Shown: piece after piece, positions 24,884 to 38,656 of the stretch | How positions within the stretch are numbered: position 1 is the first letter of the stretch | Layout: the number at the start of each line of letters is the position of its first letter | Assembly: GCF_018320785.1 (NCBI RefSeq) | Contig: NC_054869.1 | Location: 33,458,289-33,522,288, forward strand | From: Cheilinus undulatus | Taxonomy: Eukaryota > Chordata > Actinopteri > Labriformes > Labridae | Direction of reading: 5' to 3' | DNA length: 64,000 bases | Program-made: the position numbers and the translations under genes | The notes under the pieces: generated by a model | The model's database searches: none | Seen by the model: only the letters and a program-made list of their open reading frames with translations | What the model was told of the DNA's origin: nothing

Positions 24884-24884
24884 A
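24850..24884. repeat. Compound microsatellite (TG)n(AG)n
   Basis: Eleven TG units run directly into AG units. Confidence 0.9.
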
Positions 24885-26518
24885 GGCGGAGAAAGAGAAA
24901 CTTACAGCAGTAAAAAAACAATTTTCATGCAGCTTGTCATTTTCTTTGAAAAAAATGTTCTCAAGTACATTTCCTCATCCACTGAATAGGTACATTTGAT
25001 GCATTTTATTTTTTTCATTCCCCTGTCATGTATTTCATAAGCAAATGCTGTACTTTTTATGCCACTGCAATTGCCCAAAAGCTTTTACTTTACTTTAAGG
25101 TCACAACTTTCCTCGTCATGCAGCTCAACATAATAGATTTTTCTTACTCGGGTACAAAATCTCCTTTTTTTATAATCTGAGGAAATTCTCCAGCTTTGAC
25201 CATTACATGACTACAGAAACCATTCACTTGCCAAAATTGCAACCCCTTATTGTTAATGGAGTCTGGTGGCCCCAGAAAGGTCAGCTTCACAAAACCGTAC
25301 TTCTGTACAGTGATGCTTCCTGTATCATTGCTCAACACTTGAATACACAATCTGAGCATGTTAGTGACAAAAAGAATCACTTTACTATGCACACCTGATC
25401 AGGTTAATTTGCCTTTAGGCCTACTTGGAAAATGTGAATTTATTTGTGTCACTATTGTTGACTGTTGAAGCAATGCACCAGAGAAAACAAGGTTTAACTG
25501 AAGCCAAGGATAAAAGATAACTAACCTATTCAACTCATGTGATGACAAAACATCTGACTTGACCTTATTAACCAAAAATCTTTCAATCATGACTTCAGTC
25601 CTTTAAATGAACTTCTGTACAGCTTATAAAGTATGTATGAGGCAAATAACACTAGCTTTATGTTTGACTTTAAAAACAGAAAAACAAAAATATTTTTATG
25701 CAAATTAAGTTGCTCATCACCAAAAGGTTTAATGTGACAAGCAGGAAAAATCCAAGGATGTATGAGATAAACAAAACAGAAAAATAGAACAAATGGGTTG
25801 TTTTTGTATTCTGTCTCTTACTTGCCTCCAAGAGTTTCTCATTGTCTTTAATCTATGTGATTTAGCTGACGCCATGCAGCAATTTTCTACAGTGATTAAC
25901 ACAATACTCTGTTATTACCATCTACAGATTGAAGAGCATCTTCAGCAGCAGAACCAAGTATTAGTATGTTTGTAGTGACTCTTTCTTATTAAAAACTCAA
26001 TCAGTTTCCAGCTGTCACCAGAGTCATATTATCAGTTTTATGGCATCCAATTCAATTATTATTTAAAGGAGAAATCAAAGTAACTTAATGAGTTTAAAAT
26101 GAATATCAGCCTGGCAAATTAATGCTTCCAAAGTCAGCATTAGCAAATCTTGCAGCATCAAGTGTTTTTCTACAACCCCAAGGCCTCAACAGAAAAAATA
26201 ACATAAGGCCAACAAGCTGGAAAAACACTCAAATCTCCTCTGCTAAATAACATCTTTTAAACAAGGCTCATTTGTCTATTGTACATTTGACTGCTTTTGT
26301 TCAAATGAGTTAAATTACAGGCTTAAGGTTGTCATTTTGTCTTTTGCACATCAGCTAGACAGATCCCTCCCTCTGCAGATTAGCCACGGCTTTGTACACT
26401 TCCTTCTTTTTTTCTACTGTAAAATAATGTGCATGAATCTTTGCCGCTCCTGTCGACTTAAAGCCCATCTCTATGAAAGAAGGAGAGGTGGAAGAAGGAG
26501 GTGTATGTGTGTGTGGAT

Positions 26519-26534
26519 GGGGGGGGGGGGGGGG
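26519..26534. repeat. Homopolymer of 16 G
   Basis: Sixteen consecutive G follow a GTGTGTGGATG stretch. Such long G runs are rare and prone to length error. Confidence 0.9.
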
Positions 26535-29500
26535 TTGATCATCAAAGCAATGTTAAATCCTGTCTGCTGCCGACTGAAGACGAGAGCGGAGATTCCCAAA
26601 GAAAAGAGGCTCACAGTTGGGATAATCCAGACGGTAATTTGCTTTCACCTTTTGGAAGGAGCAGAAAAAGCACACACATAGAGCACATGCATACACACAC
26701 ACATGCAACAGCAGCAGCTCGAGAGTAATTCAGCGCTCAGAAGGATTTCATGTCTCTATGGAGAAGAATGTCTATTTTTAGCAGGGATATAAATAGATCT
26801 TTGCGTAGCTCCACTGCTTGCATTCATGTCGCAGCCTTTACTGTATATTAAGATTTCTCATCTCTCTGTAGAGAGATGCACACATCATGCACACATCTGC
26901 TCTCCCCTGGATCGTGTATGTTATAGAGGCATGAACAGTTTGCTGGCTTGAGCTGCCATTTGTCTCAGTGACATTAGTGCTGAGATGTGGATCTCTCAGC
27001 AGTGACACAAGAGGAACGGGAAAAGTGTAATTGGTAAGAGGTCATCACATTTATCAACACACTTTCCACACAGGCCTCCTCGGACCAATAAATGCACCAA
27101 ACACATCAAGATAACAATCCACTTCCCTCTGTGGGGGATACTGTATCACAGAGATGGATAGTGTTGTCTACTGAGAACAAAACTAAGATGTTTCTCTTCT
27201 GATGTGTTAAATTGAAATTACTAGCAGGTCTACTAAAACAGCAAAAGGGAGGCAGTTGATAAGCACTCACTTCATAACCCGGCTTTAAAAAGTGGACACG
27301 ACAGAGCTGAGGGACTTCGATGACTTATCCTGGTTGCAGGGCGGAGGTGAGGCAGGGAGCAACTTTGTAGCCGTGGAAACAGTTGCTAAGTAGCGAAACA
27401 ACGGCATCCCTGGATAACGAGGGACAAAGATGCCATTGTGGCCGGAGGCGAAGTGAAGGAAAGGAAGGAGATGTGCAGAATTTTATATTACGGTTAGGAG
27501 GAAAACCTAGTGAATAACTGAGGTGGTGAGCTAACAGTGTGCCTCACAGCGGCTAACACAGCCCTGATGTTTTTTTTTTGTTGTTTTTTTTTAACCTCAG
27601 CCACATTGTCACTTCTCTACAGCTCATGCATTTCTAAGAAGCTGTCAGGACTTGTAACTCTCCATCAGTTGCCCTCAGACTTTTCCACAAGTCACCTGAT
27701 TTCACCCACCTGCTCTTCTGTCTCTCATTCCCACCTCACCCTCCACAGTTTTCCATCAGCCCATTTCTCCCTAGCAAGATCGTTAATGGTTCAGCCTGTA
27801 CTCTCATCTGCTTTCATGTCACTTCTCCATTTCTTTGACTGTTAAGGATACGGCGGAAAAAAATATTAATTTTTCCCCTATTTGGAAAAAAAAACAAACG
27901 TTTTGTAAGCTGTTTGCACAGCAAATTCAAGTGAATGTATTCTATTAATATTATGTTAAAATGCTGATGTGTGCACTCTGTTTAACACCAGTTAGTATAT
28001 CCTAAGTATACCCTTAGCTTTTTCTAGCGAGCCTTAACATATCCCTGTGGATCCCCTTTTACCTTAAATTTCATGGTTGATTTATTTGAGAAGTATAATC
28101 TAAACTAGTAGAGGAAAATGTGTGCAAATTTGATATAATACATGTCAGACCATGTCAATAAAATGACCATTTTAGTAACATAATCATTTAAGTGTATAAA
28201 ATGTAAAGTATAATATGGAATTAAGAGGGACTGATAAATGAAGAAAGTCAAAACAGCTAGGTAGATGGACATACAACTTAACCTATTTATTATTAGTATT
28301 TGCTTATTTATTTCACTTAACAGTGCCTCAGCAGTTTATTGTTTCAGCTACTGGTAGATTTTTTAAGAGAGCACAAGCTGCCTTGGTTGAAGGGGAAAAA
28401 AACATCACTTAAAAACCTACTGGGTTATCTGAAAACATGCTCTGTTGGAAACCTGAAAAAGGTGCTCATTAAAAGTCTTCTCAACAACAGAACAAGTTCT
28501 ATTAGATACGTCTAAGCAACAAGGTCTTTATAGCTTTCTTTCCTCAAAGCAGGCAGAGATAAGCTGCACTTTGTCACCACGCTGGGTACCACTCAGGTTA
28601 ACAGATTCAAAAACACAGATGTGAGTATGAATGTAAATAACAGTTTGGAGTTACTTAAAAAATGATAGTTAAGCTTTTGATATACTGTTGAAATATCAGC
28701 ATTGGTTGATGGTCCCACCTGGACCACTTATATTCAGGTGTGATTCTCCCAGGTGCAGCATGCCGCTACTTCATCTCAGCACTGTCTTCCTCCCTCTTTT
28801 CCCATGCACATCACCCCTTCACCTCCCTCGCAGCCGCGAAATCTGAGTGACAGAAAACAGGGACAAAGAGGACATCCCATTAATATGCTAATCCATGTGG
28901 GGATGACTTCGACACGCAGAGCAGAGTCGGAAGTACATGTGTGCTAACTGTGAGAGATGCTGTGTGGAATCAAAGCTCAGAGAAAAAAAGAAAAGAGAAG
29001 GAAGAGGGTGATATGAATGTATTGTAGAGCGAGAGCTGTGGCTTTGTGCCTATGATGAGTTCGCAGAAAGGGAATCCCCACATCCTATCAGCATAAGAAA
29101 CAACTCAGTGCCTGGAATTCATTGCAATAGAATGAATGGTTTCTGAAATATTCTATGCTGGTGGATCTTGCTGCATGTGCGACTAATGTGTCCTTTCCAT
29201 GTGCAGCCCTGCTCGCTCAGTGCTGCCATCAATAATCCATGCAGCCTGCTTGTAAAGAGACAGCAGAGCGCTGAGGGTTTACGTAAGAGAGTGCCAGGTC
29301 TGAAAATCAGACTGTGATTGACCCTCCAGGCCCTAAATGACTGACATGAGGACAGCAAACCACAATAGCATGGACCTAGATCTGTTGACAGAGGAAAAAC
29401 AAGCAGCATATGTATTGCACATTCTTGAAGAGAAATATGCTTTAAGTGAAATATGCTTTTAGTGCAAATCTGGCATATGCTGTGAAATATTTCCTGCACA

Positions 29501-29751
29501 AGCTGTTTGTTTTGTTCCTGATAAGGCCGCCGGCGGTTTGGAATGGGTTTTGAAAGATGTCGCCTGCTTCTCCTCAGCCTCACTGACCCGGGGGGATGAG
29601 CGAGAACAACCTGCTCTTTACTCTGTCTCAGTAAATGTACCACGCTCAGAAGAGTCCCCTGCCTCACAGAGAAAGACAGCCAGTGAAAGAGTTTCATTCT
29701 ACCTTATCTCCCTGGCCAAACTCCCCTGCCTCCAGAAAGCAATTTAAAGGC

Positions 29752-29789
29752 CAGACAGACAGACAGATAGAAAGACAGACAGACATGAG
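29752..29789. repeat. Tetranucleotide repeat (CAGA)n, interrupted
   Basis: CAGACAGA units with one ATAGAAAG interruption. Confidence 0.85.
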
Positions 29790-31179
29790 GAGAGAGACAG
29801 TCAGAGGTGGAGGACTGCAGCCTCGTGATAACACTGGAGGGAGAGATCAGGTTCACAGGCCACACCTCAGCCAAGTTTAAGTACGGTAAGCATGCATTTA
29901 AATATGAAAGGATTAAGTGCAAATTACATTTAAATCAGAACAGGTGAACAAATTGACTAAAATAACATAAAAGGATGACTAAATTTACCTGCGTCATAAA
30001 ACAAAACTGTGAAGTACTTTCAGGTTTGGCATTCCTAATTTTCCTTTCCTGCCTTCTCAACATCTACAGGAGTCCTTGCTAACTCAAAGGGCATCTAAGG
30101 GAAAGATAGCCTCAGCAATTTACAATCAAACCTAGATCAATGTGATTAGTCAGACTTTACATCAAAACTTTCCTGGGAGGAGGTGGGCAGATGTTAAAGG
30201 GTTATTATATATACGTAGCAACATCTCGTCTTGCACACGTTCTCTTTAAGGTTATATATGGTCCATTCCTGCAAATCAAGATTATCCAAAAAGTAGGAAC
30301 GTGTAGAAGAGAAAAATGTGACAGGTGTTCAAGCTCACACTGTCATTGAAGCCACATATTTTTCCTCCACCCAAGGTTATACCATCTTTGGTGCTGGTAT
30401 TCTAATGTGATGTCTTCCATCATGGCTGCACTTAACATTCTATCCATTTGTTGCCATTTTCAGGACCCCAGACAAATCAAATTATCAAAAAAAAACAACA
30501 AATTGTTAATGTTACTTCTTTACTAGCTAGATGCTACATACTACTTCACTGGACCTCTTTCAACCCTCCCACTATCTCTCAGCTGCTGAAAGATACAACA
30601 TTCTTTTGCTGATTTTTTTATGGCAAGCTTTTCTCCCTTACTTTACAAACTTAACAGTTTTGCAAGACTAAGCTATTTAACATTCATTGACATCCTTTTC
30701 ACAACCAAAACAACAGGACACATATCTGAACAAATCTATATTTTGGGCCACCTCTGAAGCCCCAAATATAAAACACATTAACATGATTATTCAATAAGCC
30801 TTTTCAGTCTTGGATGCTCCTCTTTTAACAGTTATGGTTTTGTTTAAAATGCCAAATCCTGTGTTAGGTCTCAATTAAATATAGTATATTAATAAATATT
30901 CAATAAATATAAATATATTTATAAAATATTGAATATAATTTCTTGATTGCTGTTTAGCATTCCCATTTTTCTTTCTTCACTCTGTCTTTAATGTGTTTTT
31001 AGGTTGTTGTTATTATTGTATTGTCATTGGATAAAAAACCTACACATTCTACATTAAATGATATTGTGAATAAACAAAATCTGAAAAAAAAGGAAGGAAT
31101 AAAACACTAAAATTAAACTAGAATATGATGAAACTAAGCATACTGCACACACATCAGTTAGTTTTTCTGATGTCAAACT

Positions 31180-31620
31180 CGGGTTAAAAAACGTAATCCC
31201 AATCGTTACTTTGCCCCAGGTTTTCATTATAAAAAGGTAGTCAGTCTGGCCAAGTATCGTGTGACGTCAGGCCTTTTTATGGGCACATTTCGAATTAAAA
31301 CGACATTTCTGGTAAAAGCTTGCATTAGCTAATAAGTTTGAAGTTGGTGAGTCGAAATTATATCTTATCATTTGTGTACAATATGTTTCACGTTAAACGA
31401 CACTGAAGATTCATTTACTACTGTGCGTTGATAGCCAACATGAGCAGATCTTCCTTTCTTACCTCACTGTTTGTTCTAGTGAAATCGTTACCTGATAAAA
31501 GAGACCGGTGTGCTTAATTAGCTAACGTAATGGCAGCAATTTGTCCGTTATTGCTGTTCGGCACATAAGCTAACATGCTTGCTAGCAAGCTAACGCAACT
31601 GATGCTACATGAGCTAAAAG
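31180..31620. promoter_or_regulatory. CpG-enriched block with palindromic CRE
   Basis: In an otherwise CpG-poor region this stretch has many CpGs and a perfect TGACGTCA (31262-31269) close to TATAAAAA-like sequence (about 31231). A donor-like GGTGAGTC follows at 31346. It could be a promoter of an unrecognised transcript. No coding exon is evident beside it. Confidence 0.3.
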
Positions 31621-34600
31621 TGATGTAAACAGATGACATAATGTTAGTTTGGCAAAATTTCTACTGAAAATAGACCACTCCTGTATTCTCAAAAACTATT
31701 TTAAAGCCCCTCGTAACGCTCTGAAATACTCTACTGGTAAAAATAATAATAATAATTTAGAAAAAGTATTTTTCATGTCTAGTTTGCAAAACAATGGAAA
31801 TAATTTTCAAAAATGCCATCACAATTAACCACCTTAAAATGTAAAACATAGTGTTAAAACCTAAATATGCCGTTTCCCATGGTTTTATAAAAATGTTGCT
31901 TTGAGGGGAGTAATTCTAGCACTTCAGGATCTTGTTAGCACAAAAACATCATACTTATCGGTCCATTTAACTCACAAAGAACTCATGCAGCCACACTAAA
32001 TGTGGTGAAGAACAGTACATTACACATTTAAAGTGCCTTTTGGAAAGATGGAAGTAATTCAGTGTAAGTACCAATATAGCACTTTGTTTTTCTTTCCACC
32101 TCCACCAATTTAATTCACTCTAGAAATAATACAGTCTTATTTGTTTATATTGTTTATACTCTGTTGTTTCTTTAGTATCTTTGTCTTAATGCCTCTGTGT
32201 TTGTTATGTAAAGCTCTTCAGATTACATAGCTGAGAGGGTGCATACAAATAGACCTGTCTTCCCCCCTTGTTATTATGTAACACCTGCTTGTGTTACCAC
32301 TGCTTGAATGAGTAGATTAAAAAGAAAACTAATGCCACGGATGATGAAGAGAATGGAAAGTAATTGCCACTTTTAGATTAGATGTGAGTTATACTGTCAA
32401 AACTTGCTATGTTTTGGATCATATACAATAAGAACTAATTGGAAAAAGCACAAAAAAGGACATTTTCATTGCTACAAAGTTTGCCCCAGCTAAGCTACGC
32501 ACTTGTTTCAAACTTTATGAAGTTTTGATGCAAAGGCATTTCATCTGACTGGCCTTATTGTGTCTAAATCTGCCCTGAGCATTAAGTATAACTCATAATT
32601 ACAGCTCTGACACCACTCATCTTTCTGGAATTGCAGTCTAAAATTGAGGCCGATTTAGAAGCGGAAACCCCAATAACAGAATGCGTCTTTGCTCTGTTCC
32701 AGGAAGTAATTAATTCTAACCTGGGAGGCATTGGCTAATTAAATACTGAGGCAGCTTAAATGGCTGTGCCGTCTTTCTGCTTTATCGGTCACTTCCTGAG
32801 ATGACGGTCCCATCTTCATTCTCTGCTCTGCATCTGAAGAAGTGCACTCTAAAGCTCAACCAGATTAACCCACAGCTGCAGATCATTTCGTTTTAGACAT
32901 AAAATATAGGCTTGAAGCACAAAAAGTAATCTCCATGTAGACTATAGCTCTGTGTGGACATATTACATTTAATAACACACAGGTGATGTTAGATGTGAGT
33001 CAGCATATATTTTACCTATAAGATATTTGCTAGTGAACTCATTATATCTGTATTTTTTTACAATAATAGATGAAATGTAACATCTGAAGTCATTTTAAAA
33101 GCATCTCTCAACCCACCTTTCTGTATGATTACATGCAGCAGGGATATTCTAATCATTGTTCTAAGGTTCTGTGTCTACAGGTAGGACTCACAACCTTAGT
33201 TTCAGAGTGATTCCCACCAGCATTTATTGTTCCTAGATTACAAAAGATGACTTGTGCTTTCCTTGGTAGTATCCATAGTGTCGTTCTTGAATAGCTATGT
33301 GGGCTTCATATTTCCTTCCTTCAAGGAAATATCACCAACATGAAAACGGTGTAAAGGAATTCTGTCTTGACATAGGCAGGAAAGTTTAACCTTAAAAAGA
33401 TTAGTTGGATTGGTTTCTCTTCCACAATTATCAGAAGTCCCGCCCCTTCTTTGTTTTTATTGGCCTGTGAGGGAGAAGTGACATTGATGAACTCAGCATG
33501 CTTCCAAAAGTAGAGTGGTTTCCAACTGAGTGCTGTGAGCACTACAACCTAAACAGCTGACCCTGAGGGTGTTTTTTCCACTGGACCGCTGCCAGTGCAA
33601 CAAAGAATAAAAAAATGAATTGGCATTTGTGGACACAGGCCCTAAAAGTGGACTTTTGAAATACAATGTCAACATATCAATCCCAGAATTTTTTGAAGTT
33701 GGAATAACATCTTGGTAATACAGTTCATGACTGATTTACTCTTGCATGTACACGCTGCAATCAGACTAGAATAGTTCAAGTGCTCTGCACATGCTCAAAA
33801 GACTGTGGGCCAGGACTTGACCTGGAAGTTAAATAGCATAAATACCAAGAGTAGCAGGAATCACATTGTTCTCTGCCTTTAGTTATCACCGTGAAATAAA
33901 GGTACATCTAATTTGTACTAGAAGTAAGCCATAGGGTGCTATATGAAATGGACAGAGCTATAGTTTGTTGGTGTGTTTGTTTACCATTCTGCCAGCTGCC
34001 TGCTAACTTTTTAGTAAAATCCACAGGATGGTCCACAGTAACAAGCTGAAAGCGGGCACAACACCAGTTACCGTAGTGAAGGTGGATGTGCCCTCATCGA
34101 TAAACTGCTTCTCAGGCTGTGCATGTATACAGGTACAAGGACAGTAGTCCAGTCAAATATCCTATTTGAGCTAGCACAGTAACTTGTCTTTACGTTGCAT
34201 GCAAATGTACTGACAGTGTTTTGACCCCACTTTGGGAACCACTGATTTAGTCAAGACAAACAGACACAGGTTTTAGGAATTATGAAATACATTTATCTAA
34301 TGTGTTTGGAATAAATAATAAATCCCCTAAAATACAATCCTCTTTTCCTGTTCCATGGAAACAAGCTCGGAGTCCAAGCCTTTACAACAGATGAATATGA
34401 TCTAACAGAAAAGTCTGGGATTATTGTGACAGACAGTCAGGTTATAATCTGCTCTGTCTACTCTTTGATGCTTTTAGCCCTGATTCACCCAAACCTTAAG
34501 AGGAAAAAGTCTGGTTTAAGACATTTGAAATCAGTAAATGCCTGTTTAGGGAGAAAACAAACTGCAAAATAGACAAAGCGGTGTTGAAATGTTCTAAAAG

Positions 34601-35767
34601 CTGAGGTATCCTTCATTCTCCCTCCAGACACGAAACAAACAGCATTAAACTTTAAACTCCTGTCACATTATGTGACTTTTAAAACTCTGCTCTCTGTACA
34701 GTTTGGTTTAGTCAGAGCCAGATGTGGCTGCCAGTCAGATTAAAGCTTTGTGAGGATTATAACTGTCTGATTTCACACTACCTTCACCACTAAAAGCACA
34801 CTGGATGCTGGCATGGAGGTTCATGTCTCTGGTGTTTCTGTCTGCATGCTGCGTTAATGCTTTGAATATTCAGCAGTTTTGTTTTGGGCTCACTGACCTG
34901 CAGACTCTAATGACCGCTGCCACAAAATCCCTGCATGTGCTTTGGTTGAATAAGTGAAAACAACAGCAGTGACATGTCCTTGACACAGTCCTGTCCCTCT
35001 AAAGAGATTATAAGTGCTGAGGATCTGATGGGTGAGGTCCATAACGTAGACCATAAATAAATCCACATCCACACTGATTTATTCTGAGGGGAAGATGCCA
35101 CATAAAAACTGGAGGTTAATTTTATCAAAGTATTTTACTAATATGACCTGACATGGGAGCCCCCTTACTTATTCAAAGAATAAAAATAATAGAACAAGAG
35201 CACCACCTAGTGGCCATGCTTGGTTCTTACAGCCACTCTTTGCTTGTTGCTTTATGCCCTGGAAAAAAAAAACCCTCAATGAACCCAGAATGCTTCAGAA
35301 AAATACTGTACATTTTTTCTCCATGTCTATCCCTGCTTTGATCACTCCTAGTTTAGTCTGTAAAAAATGTAAAGCACTTAAAAAATATTTATAATATAAA
35401 AATGTTTTGTAGATAATTACCCAGTGTCTCAACAATCACTAGAAATGCAACCTACATGTTAAGGCCTGCTGACATTATTAGATTAATTTAAGTGTCTTTT
35501 ATAGCAAGAGCAAAGAAATAGACTTTCTTCATTTTGGGGCAATTAAAATAAAACATTCATATTGTTGTTCCTGCAGTGAAAAGGGCAACAAGAAAAAAGA
35601 TGTGGGAAATGCTGAGTGACTATTTGACATCACTACCCAAAGTACATTTCCCAAAATGGCAGCCTGCATATAAGTTTTAGAAATCGAGTGTGCTTTTATG
35701 TACCAAATACTGCACACAAAGAGACATCAATGTTAATCTATTGGGGATAATATCTAGATCCAGTTCT
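31621..35767. other. Non-coding sequence, no gene recognised
   Basis: AT-rich DNA with a lone hAT-like end (TTTGGGAACCACTGATTTA near 34230). No exon with convincing splice sites seen. Confidence 0.45.
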
Positions 35768-35775
35768 CTCTAATG

Positions 35776-36071
35776 CAGTGGTTCTCAACTGGTTAAGTCA
35801 CAGGACCCACTATCAACTCCTCAAGGAGAATGGCACCCAGTTTTGTAGATCTTTTTGGTCACTCAGATATATTTAATTAAAAAATAGTAGAGCTTGGGCC
35901 TAAGACAGTACCAAAGATGTGCCAAAACAGAGAGGAGGACAAAACATGCATGTTTAAAAAGAGTCTCATAAACAATTTGGCACATTTTTCCCCCAGGCAC
36001 ACATCCACGACCCACTGAAATGGGCTTCGCGACCCACTTTTGGGTCCAGACCCACCAGTTGAGAACCACTG
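35776..36071. mobile_element. hAT-type MITE with CAGTGGTTCTCAACTGGT terminal inverted repeats
   Basis: The left end CAGTGGTTCTCAACTGGT and right end ACCAGTTGAGAACCACTG are perfect inverted repeats of 18 bp. Flanks CTCTAATG (35768-35775) and CTCTAGTG (36072-36079) form an 8-bp duplication with one mismatch. Only non-coding sequence lies inside. Confidence 0.88.
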
Positions 36072-36079
36072 CTCTAGTG

Positions 36080-36700
36080 CACTCATTCCCAAAGTCTGGG
36101 TCAGGACCCACAGTTGGGTCACAGCAGTGTTTGTCGCCTAAAAATGACCAACTTTTTCCACAAGAAAGACTATACGAAGACTAGCCAAAAATAGATCTGT
36201 GATGACTAAAACTAACTAAAAGTAGGTTTAGTTTTTGTCAAGATGATTAAAACTAGACTAAAAAGTAATTTATTTATTGTCGGACATTCAAATTCCATGA
36301 CATTTCTCCACTGTGAGTAAATCTGTCGAAATACAATGCATCTGAATCTCTGCTGCCTCTCAGCGGTAGAAAGCAGGGACCCCAGGTTTGGCAGGGTGGA
36401 TAGAACACACTACCACGACTCAGTACCGGACCCAGGCAAGAGCATAAACACTTGGACTAAAAGTAGAGACTAAAATTTGAGGACTTTTGTATGGACTACA
36501 ACTTGATGAAAATGTTTGTGAGTTTTTGTCGACTAAACCTAGACTAAAACTATAAAGGGTAGAAATGACTAAAATGTGACTAAAACTAAAAGGCAATCAA
36601 TCAAAAGACGAAGACTAAAACTAAAAATAGCAAACCAATTTAACAATGGGGCACAGGAGATTTTTGGGTTGCCAAATGAGTTGGTCAGAATCTCTTAGCT
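36080..36700. repeat. Degenerate element rich in GACTAAAACTA-type repeats
   Basis: Starting with a CATTCCCAAAGTCTGGGTC end, this stretch contains many imperfect ACTAAAAC and CTAAAACTA units around 36205-36260 and 36450-36630. It is probably an eroded hAT-like element with a second repeat inside it. No coding sequence is seen. Confidence 0.45.
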
Positions 36701-36878
36701 ACAGTATTTAATGTGACATTTATGTCTGCAGCACATATTACAGACACCCTCCCTTCTCCACCACGATAAAAAAACAAAAAGGGCTCAACCAACAACAGGA
36801 TGGCAAAAGAGCTCGAGTCACAGTTATTGATGCTTAGCAAATAAAAAGAAACACTGTTCCACACTGGACAGCCACTAA

Positions 36879-37126
36879 GGCTACGTTCACACTGCAGGTC
36901 TTAATGCTCTGATCTTTTTTGTTTTTCTGTTCACATTACAGTCAACTTCCAAAGGATCAGATATGCATCTGAACCACATACGAAGTGGCCTGAGCCTGAT
37001 TTGAAACAGTCAGATTCAAAGCGACTTGCACTGTTCACACCGTCATAATAAAACATCAGATACAAGTCACATGTGAGCATAAAAAATAAGATTCAGGTCC
37101 CTTTTAACTGCAGTGTGAACATAGCC
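36879..37126. mobile_element. Harbinger-type MITE, TAA target duplication
   Basis: The terminal inverted repeats are GGCTACGTTCACACTGCAG and CTGCAGTGTGAACATAGCC, differing at one position. TAA flanks both sides (36876-36878 and 37127-37129). The 3-bp TWA duplication and the size fit the PIF/Harbinger group. Confidence 0.8.
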
Positions 37127-37129
37127 TAA

Positions 37130-38656
37130 GGACCCAAGGGGTCGAACATGCAAAGAAAGCCTAAGTGACAGAGGAATAGTGGTTTCCTAAACAGAAAGTG
37201 CAAGGTCAGGACCAGACTGAGGCTGGAATTAATGTTATCATAGCTAGCACCAGCCTTGAGCCCAACCAAGCAGCAGAACAGTGCAGAAGCAGACTTGATA
37301 AAAAATAATGTACGGGATGCAAGATTAACCCCTTAAAGCCTGTTGTATTATATTTGATACATACTTTTATGATACCTCTATCTAATCAATATAATCAATA
37401 AATTACAAAAAAAATACGGAGTACAATCTGATAAATGATAAAAATGCCCTCAAGTGGATTATCAGTTACCATAAACACCTAATGTATCAAATGGGATACA
37501 AAAAAACGTAAATTTTATGAAAATTTGGATTTTAGTAGAAAGTGAAATAAACATTTCAGTTCCAAAAAATTAGAATTTTCTGTAGAGTTCCCTTTTTGAC
37601 CCATTCATCAAAACTTCATTAAGTGTGGGTAACTTACCACAAATAGGTCTCATCAAATTGATTTATTACATTTCAATAATGGTTTGAACTCTAGCAAAGT
37701 TACATTTTCCCACAGAACGGTATCAACCGTTACAGCCTAATAGGTACATTTTTGTACAATTACCACTTTTTCAGCAGAATGCTTTCCCTCAGTTCCAAGT
37801 GAAAACTACTTTCAGAACAGGAGGCAATGAGTACCAGATTTTAGTGCTTTAATGGTTGCTTAATTGCTGTACAACTTTTACTTTTCTGAGCCCCTTTTTC
37901 ATCCAATCATATACTATGGAGCTTTTCTAATTTCTTAATACAGCTGTGTGGAGTCAAACTAAATTCAAATTTCCTTTTACTTACTGTGCTTTCATTTTTT
38001 CCTAGCCATTAATGTGAAATTGCTTGATATAAATTTGAAAAACTTCATTTCATTTTGCTACTCATATAAACCAGAGACTTTAATATTTTCATTTACACCT
38101 TTCCCCCTCCAACTATATCAGGTCCAAATTAAATAAACTCTAGCTTCATGAATAAACATTGATACACTCACTGTAAGGCCCTAAAGTCAAAGCATAATTT
38201 CATAAAGACGTGCACAATTTTACAGGGAATCTTCTGACTGACTTTAATTCGAGAAATAATTGACTCAGTTTTTGGCACAGTGGATCCCAACCCTTTAACT
38301 TTGAAGCCTCTAGGATCCACATGAAACACTGCTGCCCAATTAGCATAGGTTGTAATTATTTAATATTGATCGACCCCAATAACAACGGCCTACGCATGTT
38401 ATTACCATGTTTTGTATAAACCTCTGTAGTGCTATCAAGATTTAAGATAGGTCTAATTTTGACAACCTCAGCAGACAAACCCCTGCAACCACCAAGCTGG
38501 AATTTCCAACTCACCTAAAGTGTGCGGGTTTGGGGTGAAGTGTTTGATCAGCCCTGTAAATGTTTAAATTGTGTTTTAGTTTATTTCTTTGGACTAGAAC
38601 AATATTTTTGCTGACAGACTTCAAAATGACAGTCATATTGGAAACATCTTGAATCA
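37130..38656. other. Non-coding sequence downstream of pcna
   Basis: Nothing gene-like. A TTAACCCCTTAAAGCC at 37326 resembles a piggyBac-type end but has no partner end. Confidence 0.45.

Larger units (their letters stand above)
23635..31179. other. Non-coding sequence, no gene recognised
   Basis: Microsatellites aside, I find an eroded repeat around 24270-24400 (AAGGTGCTGTACAGAGTTAA) and a CpG-containing patch at 29527-29605 (GGCCGCCGGCGG, ACCCGGGGGG). The longest frame, 192 codons on the minus strand at 29119-29697, has no recognisable domain. Confidence 0.45.

Noticed and set aside
28753-28947. Possible exon after CCCAG at about 28752
   Set aside because: Two frames are open for part of the way and both end in stops without a donor; proline/serine content reflects CT-rich DNA.
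29119-29697. 192-codon open frame on the minus strand
   Set aside because: Long for this window, but the translation shows no domain, no consistent composition and no splice context, and the opposite strand is also open in parts. Most likely chance in a GC-richer patch.
37326-37341. piggyBac-type end TTAACCCCTTAAAGCC
   Set aside because: No matching inverted end with TTAA found within 1 kb, so an element cannot be defined.
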